64,000 nt of DNA from Verrucomicrobiota bacterium (GTDB lineage: Bacteria; Verrucomicrobiota; Verrucomicrobiia; Verrucomicrobiales; Akkermansiaceae). A program made the translations under genes and the position numbers. Position 1 is the first letter of the stretch, and the number at the start of each line of letters is the position of its first letter. This document shows positions 54,369-64,000 of this stretch, one piece after another. The stretch spans positions 1 to 64,000 of the forward strand of contig JAURPJ010000038.1 of the NCBI GenBank assembly GCA_030835305.1, in the 5' to 3' direction. The notes under the pieces were generated by a model, which was given only the letters and a program-made list of their open reading frames with translations, was not told where the DNA came from and made no database searches.

Positions 54369-54390
54369 TCGCTGAAAGCCGTTCCCACCA

Positions 54391-54435
54391 AAACCACCCA
54401 GCCCAATGCCCCCGCACCGACGGGCTGTGGTGTTT
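54391..54435 (+). terminator. Intrinsic terminator after the DUF1501 gene
   Basis: The arm AAACCACCCAGCCC (54391-54404) pairs with GGGCTGTGGTGTTT (about 54422-54435) with G-U and one offset. It lies 22 bases past the stop. Confidence 0.7.
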
Positions 54436-54651
54436 GGAAGATGGAATCCTAAGGGGTTCCCCCATCATCTATTTTTCGAGGCGGGAAAAAACAAACAATT
54501 CGGGTATTCTACGATTTTAATCTGCAGCCTGCTTGGCATAGAAGCCCGGAATCGGCCGGACAGGAATTGTCCGGGCCCGGATTTTCAAACGTCTTCTCCA
54601 GCCCCCGCCGCCCGCACTTTTTCAGCCAGCCAAACGACCATTGTTACATTG

Positions 54652-54885
54652 TTATTCTCCCGCTGCTTTCCACTCACCACTCCCAACCTTCAGCTCTTCT
54701 GTTTTTAAACCCCACCATATTGTTCTGATGAAACGAGGACTTTCATCGGATGACTTGACCAACTCGACCGACTGAAAAAAATCTCCAATGCATCCGCCAA
54801 CCAGAAGAAGAATCAAGAGGGTAAAGGACAACTTAAGTGTTATTTTTTTCACTGAAGAATTTAATCTCGACAAGAACCGGGTCAA
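54652..54885 (-). CDS. Small putative lipoprotein
   Basis: A 77-residue product with a basic start and hydrophobic run ending in a lipobox (LSFTLLILLLVGGC), followed by an acidic soluble tail (SVELVKSSDESPRFIRTIWW). It lies alone between a terminator and a gap. It may be real, but there is no family support. Confidence 0.45.
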   Translation of the reverse strand: MTRFLSRLNSSVKKITLKLSFTLLILLLVGGCIGDFFQSVELVKSSDESPRFIRTIWWGLKTEELKVGSGEWKAAGE

Positions 54886-55333
54886 TGTTGGGGTAAGACT
54901 TCCGCCCGATTCAAGTATATTTTATATTTCTTTTTCTTGTACATCGGTCAATTTTTCTGCGCCGAGCCTCTATGGCTGCCGGTTGAGCCCGGCAGCCCTT
55001 TCAAGTCGATCGGTCATTGATTGAGATACGGTGCGTATCACTTTTTTCGGGGCTATCTGAATTGATACCTTATCTGACACCAAGGGCTATTGAACAATTG
55101 AAGATAAACTCCCACGCACCCCAGCCTTCTTGAACGCGAGAACGATATCCGCTTTAAGGGATGTCGAAAAAAAAATCTTGAAAACGGAGACTCCATTACT
55201 CTCCGACCTGAGGATTGGGTTGAACGAAAAACCCAGCCAAAGAGGCTGATCGATCACCACAGCCGCGTTCCGCCGTTAGATCATTCGCTGACAAGCCAGG
55301 CTCCGAAGCAGCGTAGGTAGCCTCCACAAACCT
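54886..55333. other. Intergenic stretch with one hairpin
   Basis: About 450 bases without a convincing gene. A strong hairpin GGCTGCCGG (54974-54982) with CCGGCAGCC (54989-54997) lies here, followed by a short T-containing run. It might be a terminator for a plus-strand transcript. Confidence 0.5.
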
Positions 55334-56227
55334 ATGAAGAAATTCTGGCTCTCTCTCCTGTCAATCACTCTACCGGCCTCCGCGGTCACTTTTGAGGACA
55401 ACGACACCGTCGTTCTTCTCGGAAACACCGTCATCGAACGTGCCCAAAAATACGGATACTTCGAAACTGCGATCAGCCTCTCCGCCGGGAAAAACAACCT
55501 TAAGTTCCGTAATCTCGGCTGGAGCGGTGACACTGTGTTCGGCACCGCAAGAAGCTACTTCGGCCCTCCCAAGGAAGGATTCGATCGCCTCAAATCCGAC
55601 CTCACCGAACTCAAGCCCAACGTCGTCATCGTCTGCTACGGAGCCGTCGCCGCCTTCGACGGAGAAAAAGGCCTCCCCGAATTCATTTCCGGATACGAAA
55701 CTCTTCTCTCCATGATCAAATCATCGGCAGCCCCCCGGGAGATTGTCATCGTCTCGCCCCCGCCCGCCGAATCTCTCGGCGCACCCATGCCCGACATGGC
55801 GGAACACAACAAGCGCCTCGCCCTTTACTCCGAAGCCCTCGGCGACTTGGCAGCCAAACACAAACTCCGGTTCGCCGACTTCTTCACCACGCTAGGCAGT
55901 AGCAAAGGCCTTACTGACAACGGCCTCCACTTCACCAGTGAAGGCTATCAAACCGCCTCTCCAAAATTCGTCGAAGCCCTCGGCATCAACCTTGCCACCG
56001 GCAACCAACTCCAAAGCGAGCACGCCCGCAAACTCCGCGAAGCCACCGTCGCCAAAAACAAGCTCTTCTTCTTCCGCTGGCGCCCTGCCAACGAAACCTA
56101 CCTCCGTCTCTTCCGCAAACACGAGCAAGGCAACAACGTCAGAGAGCTCCCGATGTTTGACCCGCTCATCGCCGAGGCCGAAAAGGAAATCGAAGCCCTC
56201 AAGAAAACCACTCTTTCCCTCAAGTAG
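55334..56227 (+). CDS. SGNH/GDSL-type hydrolase
   Basis: A 297-residue exported protein (signal MKKFWLSLLSITLPASAV). It shows an SGNH-hydrolase-like pattern: block I-like VVLLGNTVIERAQKYGYFET, FRNLGWSGDTVFGTARSYFG, and the DxxH block GLTDNGLHFTSEGYQTASP. The usual GDSx nucleophile position is replaced by an Asn-Thr sequence, which is a known variation in this verrucomicrobial/planctomycete group, so activity is uncertain. It is the first gene of a three-gene operon with a large dehydrogenase and a VCBS-repeat protein. Confidence 0.82.
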   Translation: MKKFWLSLLSITLPASAVTFEDNDTVVLLGNTVIERAQKYGYFETAISLSAGKNNLKFRNLGWSGDTVFGTARSYFGPPKEGFDRLKSDLTELKPNVVIVCYGAVAAFDGEKGLPEFISGYETLLSMIKSSAAPREIVIVSPPPAESLGAPMPDMAEHNKRLALYSEALGDLAAKHKLRFADFFTTLGSSKGLTDNGLHFTSEGYQTASPKFVEALGINLATGNQLQSEHARKLREATVAKNKLFFFRWRPANETYLRLFRKHEQGNNVRELPMFDPLIAEAEKEIEALKKTTLSLK

Positions 56228-56229
56228 AA

Positions 56230-59200
56230 ATGATCACCCGACTTCTCTTCACGGTCTCCCTCACGACCCTTTCCGCCATCGCGCAACGTGGCCTCAAGGA
56301 CATTCCCGATCCTGATCCGGTTAAACAAGCCGCTGCCTTCAACCTGCCGGAAGGCATGGAGATCCAGCTCGTCGCTTCCGATCCCATGATCGCAAAACCG
56401 GTGCAGATGAACTTCGATTCCCAGGGGCGCATCTGGCTCGTTTCCAGCGGAATGTATCCTCACATCGTTCCCGGCGCCGAGGAAAACGACAAGGTCCTCA
56501 TTCTTGAAGACACCAATGGCGACGGCGTCGCCGACAAGCGCACCGTTTTCGCCGACGACCTCCACATTCCCACCGCCGTCCTTCCGGCCGATGGCGGAGC
56601 TTACGTCGCCAACTCGACCGAGATCATTTTCCTCAAGGACACGGATGGAGATGACAAGGCCGACCACCGCCGTGTCGTGCTTTCAGGTTTCGGCACCGAA
56701 GACACCCACCACCTCGTCCACACCTTCGAGCAGGGCCCGGACGGCATGCTTTACTTCTTGCAGTCCATCTACATCCACAGCCATCTCGAAACCCCCTATG
56801 GCGTCCGTCGCCTCATGGGAGGAGGCGTTTGGCACTTCCGACCCGAAACCCAACGCGCTGAAATCCTCTCCAAAGGTCTCATTAACCCCTGGGGATTTAT
56901 CTTTGATGAACACGGACAAACCTTCGCCACCGACGGTGCCGGCGGCCAGGGAATCAACGATATTTTCCCGCGCTCCGTTTTCCGGACCTCACCCGGAGCC
57001 CAACGCATCGTCGACGGACTCAACCCCGGCCAGCCCAAGCTCTGCGGCCTTGAAATCCTCTCCGGATCCCATATCCCCGATAAGCTTCGCGGCGTCCTCA
57101 TCGCGCCCGATTTCCGGGGTCACCGCATCAATGCCTACCGCCTCACTCCCGAGGGCTCATCTTACAAGTCCACCCGCATCGATGACTTCCTGAGTTCCTC
57201 CCACCGCGCCTTCCGACCCATCGATGTTAAAATGGGGCCCGACGGCGCGCTTTACATTGCCGATTGGTATAACCCCATCATCCAGCATGGCGAGGTCGAC
57301 TTCCGCGACGAACGCCGTGATCACTCGCGCGGACGCATCTGGCGCGTCACTTTCAAAGACCGCCCTCTGATTGAGAAGAAGAACTTCTCCGAATCTTCCA
57401 TCGAAGATCTCGTGGTCCACCTCCTTTCAAAAGAACGCGTCCACCGCGAACAGGCCAGAAGCGAGCTTCGCACCCGCAACCGCGGGGAAGTTCTCGCAAA
57501 GCTCGCCCTCTGGAACAACCGGCTCACCGGAGACTTTGCGCGTATGCAGTTCATGTGGACTTATCAGGCTCTCAACCACACTCCGGTCGACCTGATCAAG
57601 TCGCTCATCGCATCCGATGACCCCCGCTACCGCGCTGCTGCCCTTCGAGTGATCTACCACCGTCACGAAGAAGTCCCCGGTGCCGCCGAAATCGTAAAAA
57701 ATGCCATCAATGATGACAACGGACGCGTCCGTCTCTGGGCCGTCAGCTGCCTCGCCCAAATGCCCGGACCTGACTCTGTCCCAACCGCTTTGCAAGCCCT
57801 CGATCACCCCGTCGACAAAACGATGGACTTCGCACTCTGGTCCATCGTCCGGGAACACCAGGAATACTGGGCTCCCAGATTCGAAGCCGGAAAGCCCGTC
57901 TTTGGCGACAAGCTCCCACACCTCATCTTTGCAATGAAGGCCCTCGGGAAATCACTCTCACTCGAGTCCATCTTCACCAGTGTCGATAACGGAAGCCTCA
58001 CCCCGACCGAGCGCAAGGATGCCATTTCGGTGATCTCGCAAGTCGGCTCCGCAAGCGACCTCAGCCGCCTTCTCAAGTTGGCTCCCAAAGAACCGGCCAT
58101 CCTTGAGCAACTCGTCACCGCCGCGCAAATCCGCAAATTACAACCCAAGTCAGGAAAAGAACAACTCCTTCCCTTCCTGGATTCGGACCAACCCGCGATT
58201 TTCGCCAGCGCCGCCAAACTGACCGGCCTCTGGAAATTTGCTCCCGCCCGCGAGAAGCTGGTGGCTGCTTTCACCCAGTCAACCGCCAAACGACAAGCCG
58301 CCGCCGAGGGCCTCCGCCTCTTTGGTGATCAGGAAACGATCAAGCTATTCGTCAAACTTTCCAGGGACTCTCCCGATGAAGCCACCCGCGCTATCGCGGT
58401 CAAGGAACTGGCCAGAATTGCTCCCGATCGGGCCGCCGCCAGCGCCGTCACTCTCTTGCAAAAAGACACCGATGGAAAGGACGAACACGGACTGTTCTCC
58501 AGCTTCCTGCAAAGCACCCGGGCCTCCACCTCGCTCGCCAAAGCACTCAAGGACAAAACCCTTCCCACCAAGATCGCCACCCTCGGCCTTCAGCGCGCGG
58601 GCACTTCCGGGCGTCCTCCAAAAGACCTGATGGCCGCCCTGCAAACCGCCGGAAATCTTAAACCAATGTCGCAACAACTCTCTGCCGCCGAGATGGCCAA
58701 ACTCGTCGATCGTGTGCAGAAGGAAGGCGACCCTCATCGCGGCGAAACCATCTATCGCCGCACCGACCTCCAATGCACCGCCTGCCACGCCATCGGCGGA
58801 GTCGGCAGTCCCATCGGCCCGGATCTCGTCAGCATCGGAGCCAGCGCCCCGGTCGACTACCTCATCACCTCGCTCCTTAATCCCAATGACAAGATCAAGG
58901 AAGGTTATCACACCACCCTCGTCAGCGAGAAAAATGGCAACGCCCATACCGGCGGCCTCGTGAGCGAGAGCGACACCGAAGTGGTCCTCCGTGATTACGC
59001 CGGAAAGATGAATCGCATCGCCCGCGCCGACATTAAAAACATCACCATCAGCCCCGTCTCCATGATGCCTCCCGGCCTGACTGCGGGACTTCGCGAAGAC
59101 CAATTCGTTGACCTGGCACGATTCCTCTCTGAGTTGGGCAAGGACGGTGATTTCAAGGTCAGCGCCAAGCCCATCATCCGCGATTGGAAGGTCCTGCAAC

Positions 59201-59580
59201 CCCATCCGCGCACCGTCGATGGCATGGGCCACTATGGCACCGCCGTCTTCGCCGAAAGATTTGAGGGCTACCAATGGCAACCCTATGGCAGCAAGGTCGG
59301 CGGAGAACTCGTCCCATCCGAACTTCCCAAGGTAAAAGGCCGTGGCCACAATACCTGGGGAGTGGCCCGCTTCGGCATCACGCAAAAAGGAAAAGTGAAA
59401 TTGAAAATCAACGACACCACCTTGCTCGATCTCTTCGCAGGAAAAAAAGAAATCGACCTCCCCGAAAAAGGACCGGCAATCATCGAACTCACCGGAAATG
59501 AAGATCCGGAACATTTCACTCTCGCCGTGAATTCCGCTTACCGGCAGACTCCGGTCTTACTCGAACTCGTCACCGAATGA
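56230..59580 (+). CDS. PVC-type haem-binding membrane dehydrogenase
   Basis: A 1,116-residue exported protein with signal MITRLLFTVSLTTLSAIA. The propeller domain has FNLPEGMEIQLVASDPMIAK and GGAYVANSTEIIFLKDTDGD. A helical repeat region follows (RYRAAALRVIYHRHEEVPGA), and a cytochrome c lies near residue 850 with DLQCTACHAIGGVGSPIGPD. A further beta domain closes the protein. It is probably exported and passes electrons to the respiratory chain. It starts three bases after the SGNH gene and overlaps the next ATG by four bases. Confidence 0.9.
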   Translation: MITRLLFTVSLTTLSAIAQRGLKDIPDPDPVKQAAAFNLPEGMEIQLVASDPMIAKPVQMNFDSQGRIWLVSSGMYPHIVPGAEENDKVLILEDTNGDGVADKRTVFADDLHIPTAVLPADGGAYVANSTEIIFLKDTDGDDKADHRRVVLSGFGTEDTHHLVHTFEQGPDGMLYFLQSIYIHSHLETPYGVRRLMGGGVWHFRPETQRAEILSKGLINPWGFIFDEHGQTFATDGAGGQGINDIFPRSVFRTSPGAQRIVDGLNPGQPKLCGLEILSGSHIPDKLRGVLIAPDFRGHRINAYRLTPEGSSYKSTRIDDFLSSSHRAFRPIDVKMGPDGALYIADWYNPIIQHGEVDFRDERRDHSRGRIWRVTFKDRPLIEKKNFSESSIEDLVVHLLSKERVHREQARSELRTRNRGEVLAKLALWNNRLTGDFARMQFMWTYQALNHTPVDLIKSLIASDDPRYRAAALRVIYHRHEEVPGAAEIVKNAINDDNGRVRLWAVSCLAQMPGPDSVPTALQALDHPVDKTMDFALWSIVREHQEYWAPRFEAGKPVFGDKLPHLIFAMKALGKSLSLESIFTSVDNGSLTPTERKDAISVISQVGSASDLSRLLKLAPKEPAILEQLVTAAQIRKLQPKSGKEQLLPFLDSDQPAIFASAAKLTGLWKFAPAREKLVAAFTQSTAKRQAAAEGLRLFGDQETIKLFVKLSRDSPDEATRAIAVKELARIAPDRAAASAVTLLQKDTDGKDEHGLFSSFLQSTRASTSLAKALKDKTLPTKIATLGLQRAGTSGRPPKDLMAALQTAGNLKPMSQQLSAAEMAKLVDRVQKEGDPHRGETIYRRTDLQCTACHAIGGVGSPIGPDLVSIGASAPVDYLITSLLNPNDKIKEGYHTTLVSEKNGNAHTGGLVSESDTEVVLRDYAGKMNRIARADIKNITISPVSMMPPGLTAGLREDQFVDLARFLSELGKDGDFKVSAKPIIRDWKVLQPHPRTVDGMGHYGTAVFAERFEGYQWQPYGSKVGGELVPSELPKVKGRGHNTWGVARFGITQKGKVKLKINDTTLLDLFAGKKEIDLPEKGPAIIELTGNEDPEHFTLAVNSAYRQTPVLLELVTE

Positions 59581-60773
59581 AGCTCCTCAAACTCACCCTC
59601 CCCATCGGACTCGTTGCCATCGGAATCGCCGCCCGCGATTCCGTAAAAGACAAACCCAGCCACACCCGCCAGGTCGTCGATCCAGGCGTTTACACCGAAG
59701 GAGCCTCCTTTGGCGATGTCGATGGCGATGGCAAGATCGACCTCCTCGCAGGTCCCTTCTGGTGGTCAGGCCCTGACTTTAAGAAATCAAACCGCTACCG
59801 CCCCGGCGAGGCCGTGCCCGCCAAAGGATACGCTCACAACTCCTTCCAGAGTTGGGTTCTCGACGTCAACGGCGACGGACGCAACGACATCTTCCAGGTC
59901 GCACACGATGGAAAATTCCACCTCGACCTCTACCTGCAACCGGAAATGCCTTCCGAGAACTGGACGATGCATCGCGTCGCCGCCAAAATCGGGAACGAGT
60001 CTCCCGAGATGACCGATCTCACCGGAAACGGGAAACTCGAACTTGTGGCGATGAAAGACGGTCGCTTTGGCTTCTTTACTCCTGACCCCAATGCCCCGGA
60101 AAAGCCCTGGACCTTTCACTCTATTTCCCCCGAGCGTACCAAGTCACCCTACTATCACGGCCTTGGCTTCGGCGATCTCAATGGAGATGGACGCACCGAC
60201 GTTCTCGAAAAGGAAGGTTGGTATGAAGCTCCCGAAGATCCTTTGAAGCCCGGCAACTGGAACTTCTCTCACTATCCCTTTTCGCGGGCTGGTGGGGCCC
60301 AGATGCTCGTCTTTGACATCGACGGCGATGGCGACAACGACGTCGTCTCAAGCACCGCAGCTCACTCTTGGGGGTTAGCTTGGTTCGAAAACCACAAGAG
60401 AGAAGGCCGGATCACCTTTAAGAAGCACACTCTCGTTCCCGAGAACAAATCACCCGGCGTCGGCGGCGTAACCTTTAGCCAGGCCCACTCCCTGGTGGCA
60501 GGCGACTTTGACAAAAACGGCCTCACTGACTTCGCCACCGGCAAACGCTATTTCGCCCACAACGGTCGCGACCCTGGTGCCGACCAAGCCGCCGTCCTCT
60601 ATTGGTTTGAGCTCGTCCGCGACGAAAACGGGGTTCGCTTCATACCCCACCTGCTGGACTCTGACTCCGGGGCTGGCACCCAACTTGCAGCGGCCGATGT
60701 TAATGGAGACGGCATCACCGACATTGGTGTGGGCAATAAAAAGGGCGTCTTTATCTTCACGAGTTCCAAATAA
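59577..60773 (+). CDS. FG-GAP/VCBS-repeat exported protein
   Basis: A 398-residue protein with a short hydrophobic start (MKLLKLTLPIGLVAIGIAA) and calcium-binding DxDGDG repeats: ASFGDVDGDGKIDLLAGPFW, VNGDGRNDIFQVAHDG, LNGDGRTDVLEKEG and DIDGDGDNDVVSST. FG-GAP repeats build seven-bladed propellers on the cell surface. It overlaps the dehydrogenase stop (ATGA), so expression is coupled. Role unknown. Confidence 0.9.
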   Translation: MKLLKLTLPIGLVAIGIAARDSVKDKPSHTRQVVDPGVYTEGASFGDVDGDGKIDLLAGPFWWSGPDFKKSNRYRPGEAVPAKGYAHNSFQSWVLDVNGDGRNDIFQVAHDGKFHLDLYLQPEMPSENWTMHRVAAKIGNESPEMTDLTGNGKLELVAMKDGRFGFFTPDPNAPEKPWTFHSISPERTKSPYYHGLGFGDLNGDGRTDVLEKEGWYEAPEDPLKPGNWNFSHYPFSRAGGAQMLVFDIDGDGDNDVVSSTAAHSWGLAWFENHKREGRITFKKHTLVPENKSPGVGGVTFSQAHSLVAGDFDKNGLTDFATGKRYFAHNGRDPGADQAAVLYWFELVRDENGVRFIPHLLDSDSGAGTQLAAADVNGDGITDIGVGNKKGVFIFTSSK

Positions 60774-61178
60774 CCGGAGCCTCTCGCAATTAACCCCAAA
60801 TCAGCCGACTCAACTTTGCCGACTGTCCCGAGAGCCATCGGAAAAAGACCAAATGAGAGTGCTCTGAAGGAGCTGCTTTTCAGGCAAGACAAGGGGCGGT
60901 TGCCGCGTACGTAAAGTGAAGGACTCCACCAATAATTTCCAAATCCCAAATTTTCGTTTTATTGGACTCAGCTCATTGTCGACACGAGTCGAAAACGGAG
61001 AACCGGCTCAACAACGACCTTTCTTGCTTCACGGGAAATATTTTCCGTCATTGTGAAAGGCAAGGATACTTGGACTACAAATCCGGCTTTCGCATGCCAC
61101 TACACCGATAAGCCAAAACCTCCATTTACGTGCTTGAACATCCACACAAAAATTATATTGCGCTAGGGAAATTCGATC

Positions 61179-61259
61179 ATGAATAGCAAAATTCTTCCCG
61201 TTCTATCCGCCCTTCTCGGTAGCCTCGAGATGCTTGGCCTCCTCCACCCTCGTCGCTAG
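61179..61259 (+). CDS. Possible 26-residue peptide
   Basis: An ATG-to-TAG frame encodes MNSKILPVLSALLGSLEMLG followed by LLHPRR. It lies before a strong terminator hairpin and 77 bases upstream of the giant protein start. The hydrophobic core and basic end could be a leader or a membrane peptide. Chance is not excluded. Confidence 0.3.
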   Translation: MNSKILPVLSALLGSLEMLGLLHPRR

Positions 61260-61287
61260 GTTCTCCGGACCAGACCCGGTTTTCAAG

Positions 61288-61319
61288 ATCCGTCCGGAGC
61301 CTCTTCAGGACGGATTTTT
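61288..61319 (+). terminator. Terminator-like hairpin upstream of the giant CotH-like gene
   Basis: ATCCGTCC (61288-61295) pairs with GGACGGAT (61308-61315) followed by a T run. It ends about 17 bases before the ATG at 61336, so it either ends the small upstream transcript or acts as an attenuator. Confidence 0.65.
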
Positions 61320-61335
61320 CTTTGCTATCCTCTTT

Positions 61336-64000
61336 ATGAAAACTCTCCTCGCCAGCCTCCTCGTTTCCGCCCCTCTTCTTGGTTCGGAACTCCTCACCCC
61401 CTCTTCAACCCAGCTTCTGGCTGGCACCGAATTTTTCCCCGCTGCCAATCTTACCAACGGGTCCGGGCTCTCCCAAATCCCCACCCTCTCGAATTACGCG
61501 GCCACCACCCATACCAATGCAAGCGGGTCCTCCGCCTGGACCACCGACGCCCCCGGCGGTGGATCGGCCGACTACTTCGCCCTGAACCCCGCCTCCGCAC
61601 CCCTTCCCGTCTTCCTTCTCACCTTCGCCAAAGAACATGAATTCACCGATTTCATTTACTGGGGATACCACTTTGGCGCTCCCAATGGTAATGAAGTGAA
61701 ATCCTTCACCCTCGAATTCTCTTCCGACAACGGAAGCTCCTTCCACTCATCGACCAACCTCAGCTCACCCGCAATTTCACGGGCCAATCCAACCACCCTC
61801 GCCCTCGGTGGTCCCTTTACCGCCAACACCATCCGCCTCACCCTCACCGACAACTGGTTCGAAAACTTTGGCGGCGGCGACCGCGCAGGTCTTGGCGAAA
61901 TCCGCTTCATCGGCACGACCCCCGTCGACCCCACCCCCGTCATCGAAGCCCCTCGCCTCGTCGACTTCGGTTCCCACCCCACCAACCCCGGCCCGCTCAT
62001 CCATCCTCTCGCCATTTCAAACTCCGGCGGACTTGAAGACCTCATCGTTTCAGTCACCCCCGTTTCTGCAGGCCCCTTCTCCGTCACTGCACAAAACCTC
62101 ATCATCCCTGCCGGCCAATCTCAAAGCCTCACCCTTTCCTTCGACTCCCCGATCGATGGATGCTTCCGGGAATCTCTCACTCTCACCAGCAACGACTCGG
62201 ACAACCCCAGCTTGAAAATCACCCTCCTCGCCGCCCTGAACTGCACTTTCCCCGTTCCAGAGCAACCCGAATTCTCCCGTGAAGAAGGAACCTTCACCGA
62301 ACCGTTCCTCCTCACTCTCAACACAGGCGAGCCCGACGCGACCATTCTCTACACCCTTGATGGATCTCTTCCCGATTACGAAAACGGTCTTGTTTACGAC
62401 GGTCCACTTTCCATCAATTCAACCACTCAAGTCCGAGCTTCCTCGTACTTTCCCGGTGCGGAACCCGCAGTTCGAACCCGTTCATACCTCAAACTAACTC
62501 CCGAGGTCGCCTCCTACTCTTCCAAACTGCCCATCCTGGTGATCGACAACTTTAATAGCGGAAGCATCCCGAACAAGGGCTGGAGCACCAGCACCCAAAC
62601 CGGAAGCGGCTTGCAACAAGTCGCCCGGCAGCCCGCGTTTCTTGGTGTTTTTGAACGAGACCCCAGCAGCAACTCCGCCAACCTCGAGCAAGAACCTGCC
62701 CAAACCTCCCGCATTGGAATCCGGGTTCGGGGGGCCTTTTCATCCACCTGGACCCCAAAGCCATATTCGATCGAAACCTGGAAGACGGATACGAATGACG
62801 ACAGAGCCATCAAGATTCTCGGCATGGCTTCGGAGTCCGACTGGATTCTTTACTACCCGCACCCCTCCTATGACCGGACGATGCTCTACAATACTTTCAT
62901 TTGGGAATTGAGCCGCCAAACCGGCCGCTGGGCTCCGGAGTTTCGATTCGTCGATCTCTTCGTGAATGAAAACGGAGGAGATCTCACCATGGCCGATCGC
63001 AAAGGAGTTTATGTTTTCCTTGAGAAGACGAAACGCGATGACAAGCGACTCGAATTTGACAAACTCTCCGAAGACGGATCGACCGGAGGCTGGATCAACA
63101 GCATCAACCGGATGGATCCCATTCCGGTTGGGGGATTTCCGGCAGAAAACGGAGCCACCTCTCCACAATTTTTTCATACCGCAGGGCCCAACCGGGTGCA
63201 GTCAACCGCGCCTAATGTTTCGGGCTCCGGAGACGACATCCCGAGACAATACAATGCCTTCATTAACTTCGAAGATCCCAACGGCTATCGAATTAACGCC
63301 GCACAAAGATCGGCCATCGAAAAGTGGTTCCGCGATTTTGAAGACGTTCTCTATGACGATGACATTTGGAGGGATCCTGAGATTGGCTACCGAAAGCACC
63401 TCGATACCACCGACTTCATTGACTACATGCAGATGCTGACTCTGGCCAAGCAAGGCGACGGACTTTTGCTCAGCATGTTCCCCTGGGTGTCCTCCGATGA
63501 TCGTAAACTCCGGATGGGCCCCATGTGGGACTTCAACAACGGCGCCTACGGTGGACCGACGACCGGGACTCTTTACTTCCGGCCGGAACGACTTTGGTAT
63601 AGGAGACTCTACGACGATCCCGACTTCCAACGCGAGTATGAAGACCGCTGGTTTGACCTCCGTGAGGGACCACTTTCCAATGCCAACATGGTAGCGATTA
63701 TCGATGCTCAGGTTTCCGAAATTACGACCGGCCTCGCTGACAATCAAAACGGCCTCACCGCCTCGTCATGGAACAGTCGGGTCAACTCGATGAAATCGTG
63801 GCTTCAGTCACGCGCCAACTGGATCGACTCAAACTTCATTGCCCCCCCTGACTTCAGCTTTGCAGGCGGTCCTGTTTCCAACGACTTCCAACTTGAAATC
63901 GCAAACACAACAGGTCAAGGCGGCACAATTTATTATTCGCTCGATGGCAGCGAGCCCATCGATTCGCAAACCACTTACGCCGGCCCGCTCAGTCTCATCC
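61336..64000 (+). CDS. Giant exported CotH-like protein, 3' end outside the window
   Basis: The frame is open from the ATG at 61336 to the end of the window (888 codons shown). It begins with a signal peptide (MKTLLASLLVSAPLLGS) and a discoidin-like N-terminal domain (NTIRLTLTDNWFENFGGGDR). Chitobiase-type repeat strands (ATILYTLDGSLPDYENG and TIYYSLDGSEPI) surround a CotH-kinase-like domain (GIRVRGAFSSTWTPKPYSIE, RMGPMWDFNNGAYGGP). It is a second large CotH protein, less similar to the first at 20.5 kb. Surface location is likely. The end and any sorting signal are outside. Confidence 0.85.
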   Translation, partial: MKTLLASLLVSAPLLGSELLTPSSTQLLAGTEFFPAANLTNGSGLSQIPTLSNYAATTHTNASGSSAWTTDAPGGGSADYFALNPASAPLPVFLLTFAKEHEFTDFIYWGYHFGAPNGNEVKSFTLEFSSDNGSSFHSSTNLSSPAISRANPTTLALGGPFTANTIRLTLTDNWFENFGGGDRAGLGEIRFIGTTPVDPTPVIEAPRLVDFGSHPTNPGPLIHPLAISNSGGLEDLIVSVTPVSAGPFSVTAQNLIIPAGQSQSLTLSFDSPIDGCFRESLTLTSNDSDNPSLKITLLAALNCTFPVPEQPEFSREEGTFTEPFLLTLNTGEPDATILYTLDGSLPDYENGLVYDGPLSINSTTQVRASSYFPGAEPAVRTRSYLKLTPEVASYSSKLPILVIDNFNSGSIPNKGWSTSTQTGSGLQQVARQPAFLGVFERDPSSNSANLEQEPAQTSRIGIRVRGAFSSTWTPKPYSIETWKTDTNDDRAIKILGMASESDWILYYPHPSYDRTMLYNTFIWELSRQTGRWAPEFRFVDLFVNENGGDLTMADRKGVYVFLEKTKRDDKRLEFDKLSEDGSTGGWINSINRMDPIPVGGFPAENGATSPQFFHTAGPNRVQSTAPNVSGSGDDIPRQYNAFINFEDPNGYRINAAQRSAIEKWFRDFEDVLYDDDIWRDPEIGYRKHLDTTDFIDYMQMLTLAKQGDGLLLSMFPWVSSDDRKLRMGPMWDFNNGAYGGPTTGTLYFRPERLWYRRLYDDPDFQREYEDRWFDLREGPLSNANMVAIIDAQVSEITTGLADNQNGLTASSWNSRVNSMKSWLQSRANWIDSNFIAPPDFSFAGGPVSNDFQLEIANTTGQGGTIYYSLDGSEPIDSQTTYAGPLSLI

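Overview
HOST. The window looks like a chromosome segment of a marine or saline Verrucomicrobiota (PVC superphylum). It carries two pairs of DUF1549/DUF1553 cytochrome plus DUF1501 proteins, two large PVC-type haem-binding dehydrogenases, SHD1-like domains, CotH/lamin-tail giant proteins, a PEP-CTERM tail and an L-fucose oxidation operon. Host DNA is GC-rich and carries many relics: a matrixin protease, a PEP-CTERM protein, two unknown proteins, a LamG fragment, an ArsR regulator, an IS21 istA and a glmM fragment.

LAYOUT. 1-7.3 kb: a partial hypothetical, acyP, a TlpA-like thioredoxin, DUF3592, yqeY-ispD, an L,D-transpeptidase lipoprotein and several pseudogenes. 7.4-15.9 kb: envelope proteins, a HAD phosphatase/vWA pair, a large secreted protein, a polyprenyl diphosphate synthase and a cyclophilin. 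15.9-25.5 kb: DUF1549/1553-DUF1501-WD40 operon and a CotH giant protein. 25.5-36.4 kb: Zn-alcohol dehydrogenase, SOUL protein, a ceramidase-like/dehydrogenase/cytochrome fusion, a PQQ propeller, a secreted PEP-synthase-like protein and yaaA. 36.57-36.85 kb: decayed 5' fragment of glmM. 36.85-44.74 kb: an integrated mobile element. 44.8-49.2 kb: L-fucose catabolism operon plus a SanA-like gene. 49.7-61 kb: relics, a second DUF1549/1553-DUF1501 pair, and an SGNH/dehydrogenase/FG-GAP operon. 61.3 kb to the end: a second CotH-like giant protein, cut by the window edge.

MAIN DISCOVERY. The element at about 36,857-44,737 does not contain the dinucleotide 5'-GC-3' anywhere. I read every line from 36,845 to 44,738 and found none in about 7.89 kb, where roughly 300 would be expected from its base composition. 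GpC is its own reverse complement, so neither strand has it. All GCN codons are therefore missing, and its eleven predicted proteins (about 2,300 residues) contain no alanine. The absence also covers intergenic DNA, hairpins and codon junctions, so it acts on the nucleic acid and not on protein composition. CpG, GG and CC remain common, and GATC is enriched. The edges of the GpC-free tract lie within about 10 bp of a 6-bp direct repeat (AGTAAC) that I propose as the attachment core.

THE ELEMENT. It encodes a short helix-turn-helix-like protein and a small serine recombinase at the left end and a large serine integrase at the right end. Between them is a leftward block with a candidate HUH replication initiator next to an iteron/palindrome region, a ribbon-helix-helix protein, an McrA-like HNH endonuclease, a NucS-like PD-(D/E)XK nuclease with a DUF5655-like tail, and several unknown proteins. 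Two structure-conserved RNA hairpins precede the integrase. I infer a self-replicating or self-transferring integrative element that must avoid or has lost every GpC, possibly to escape a GpC-directed nuclease or modification; the two nucleases are candidate effectors. The cause is unknown.
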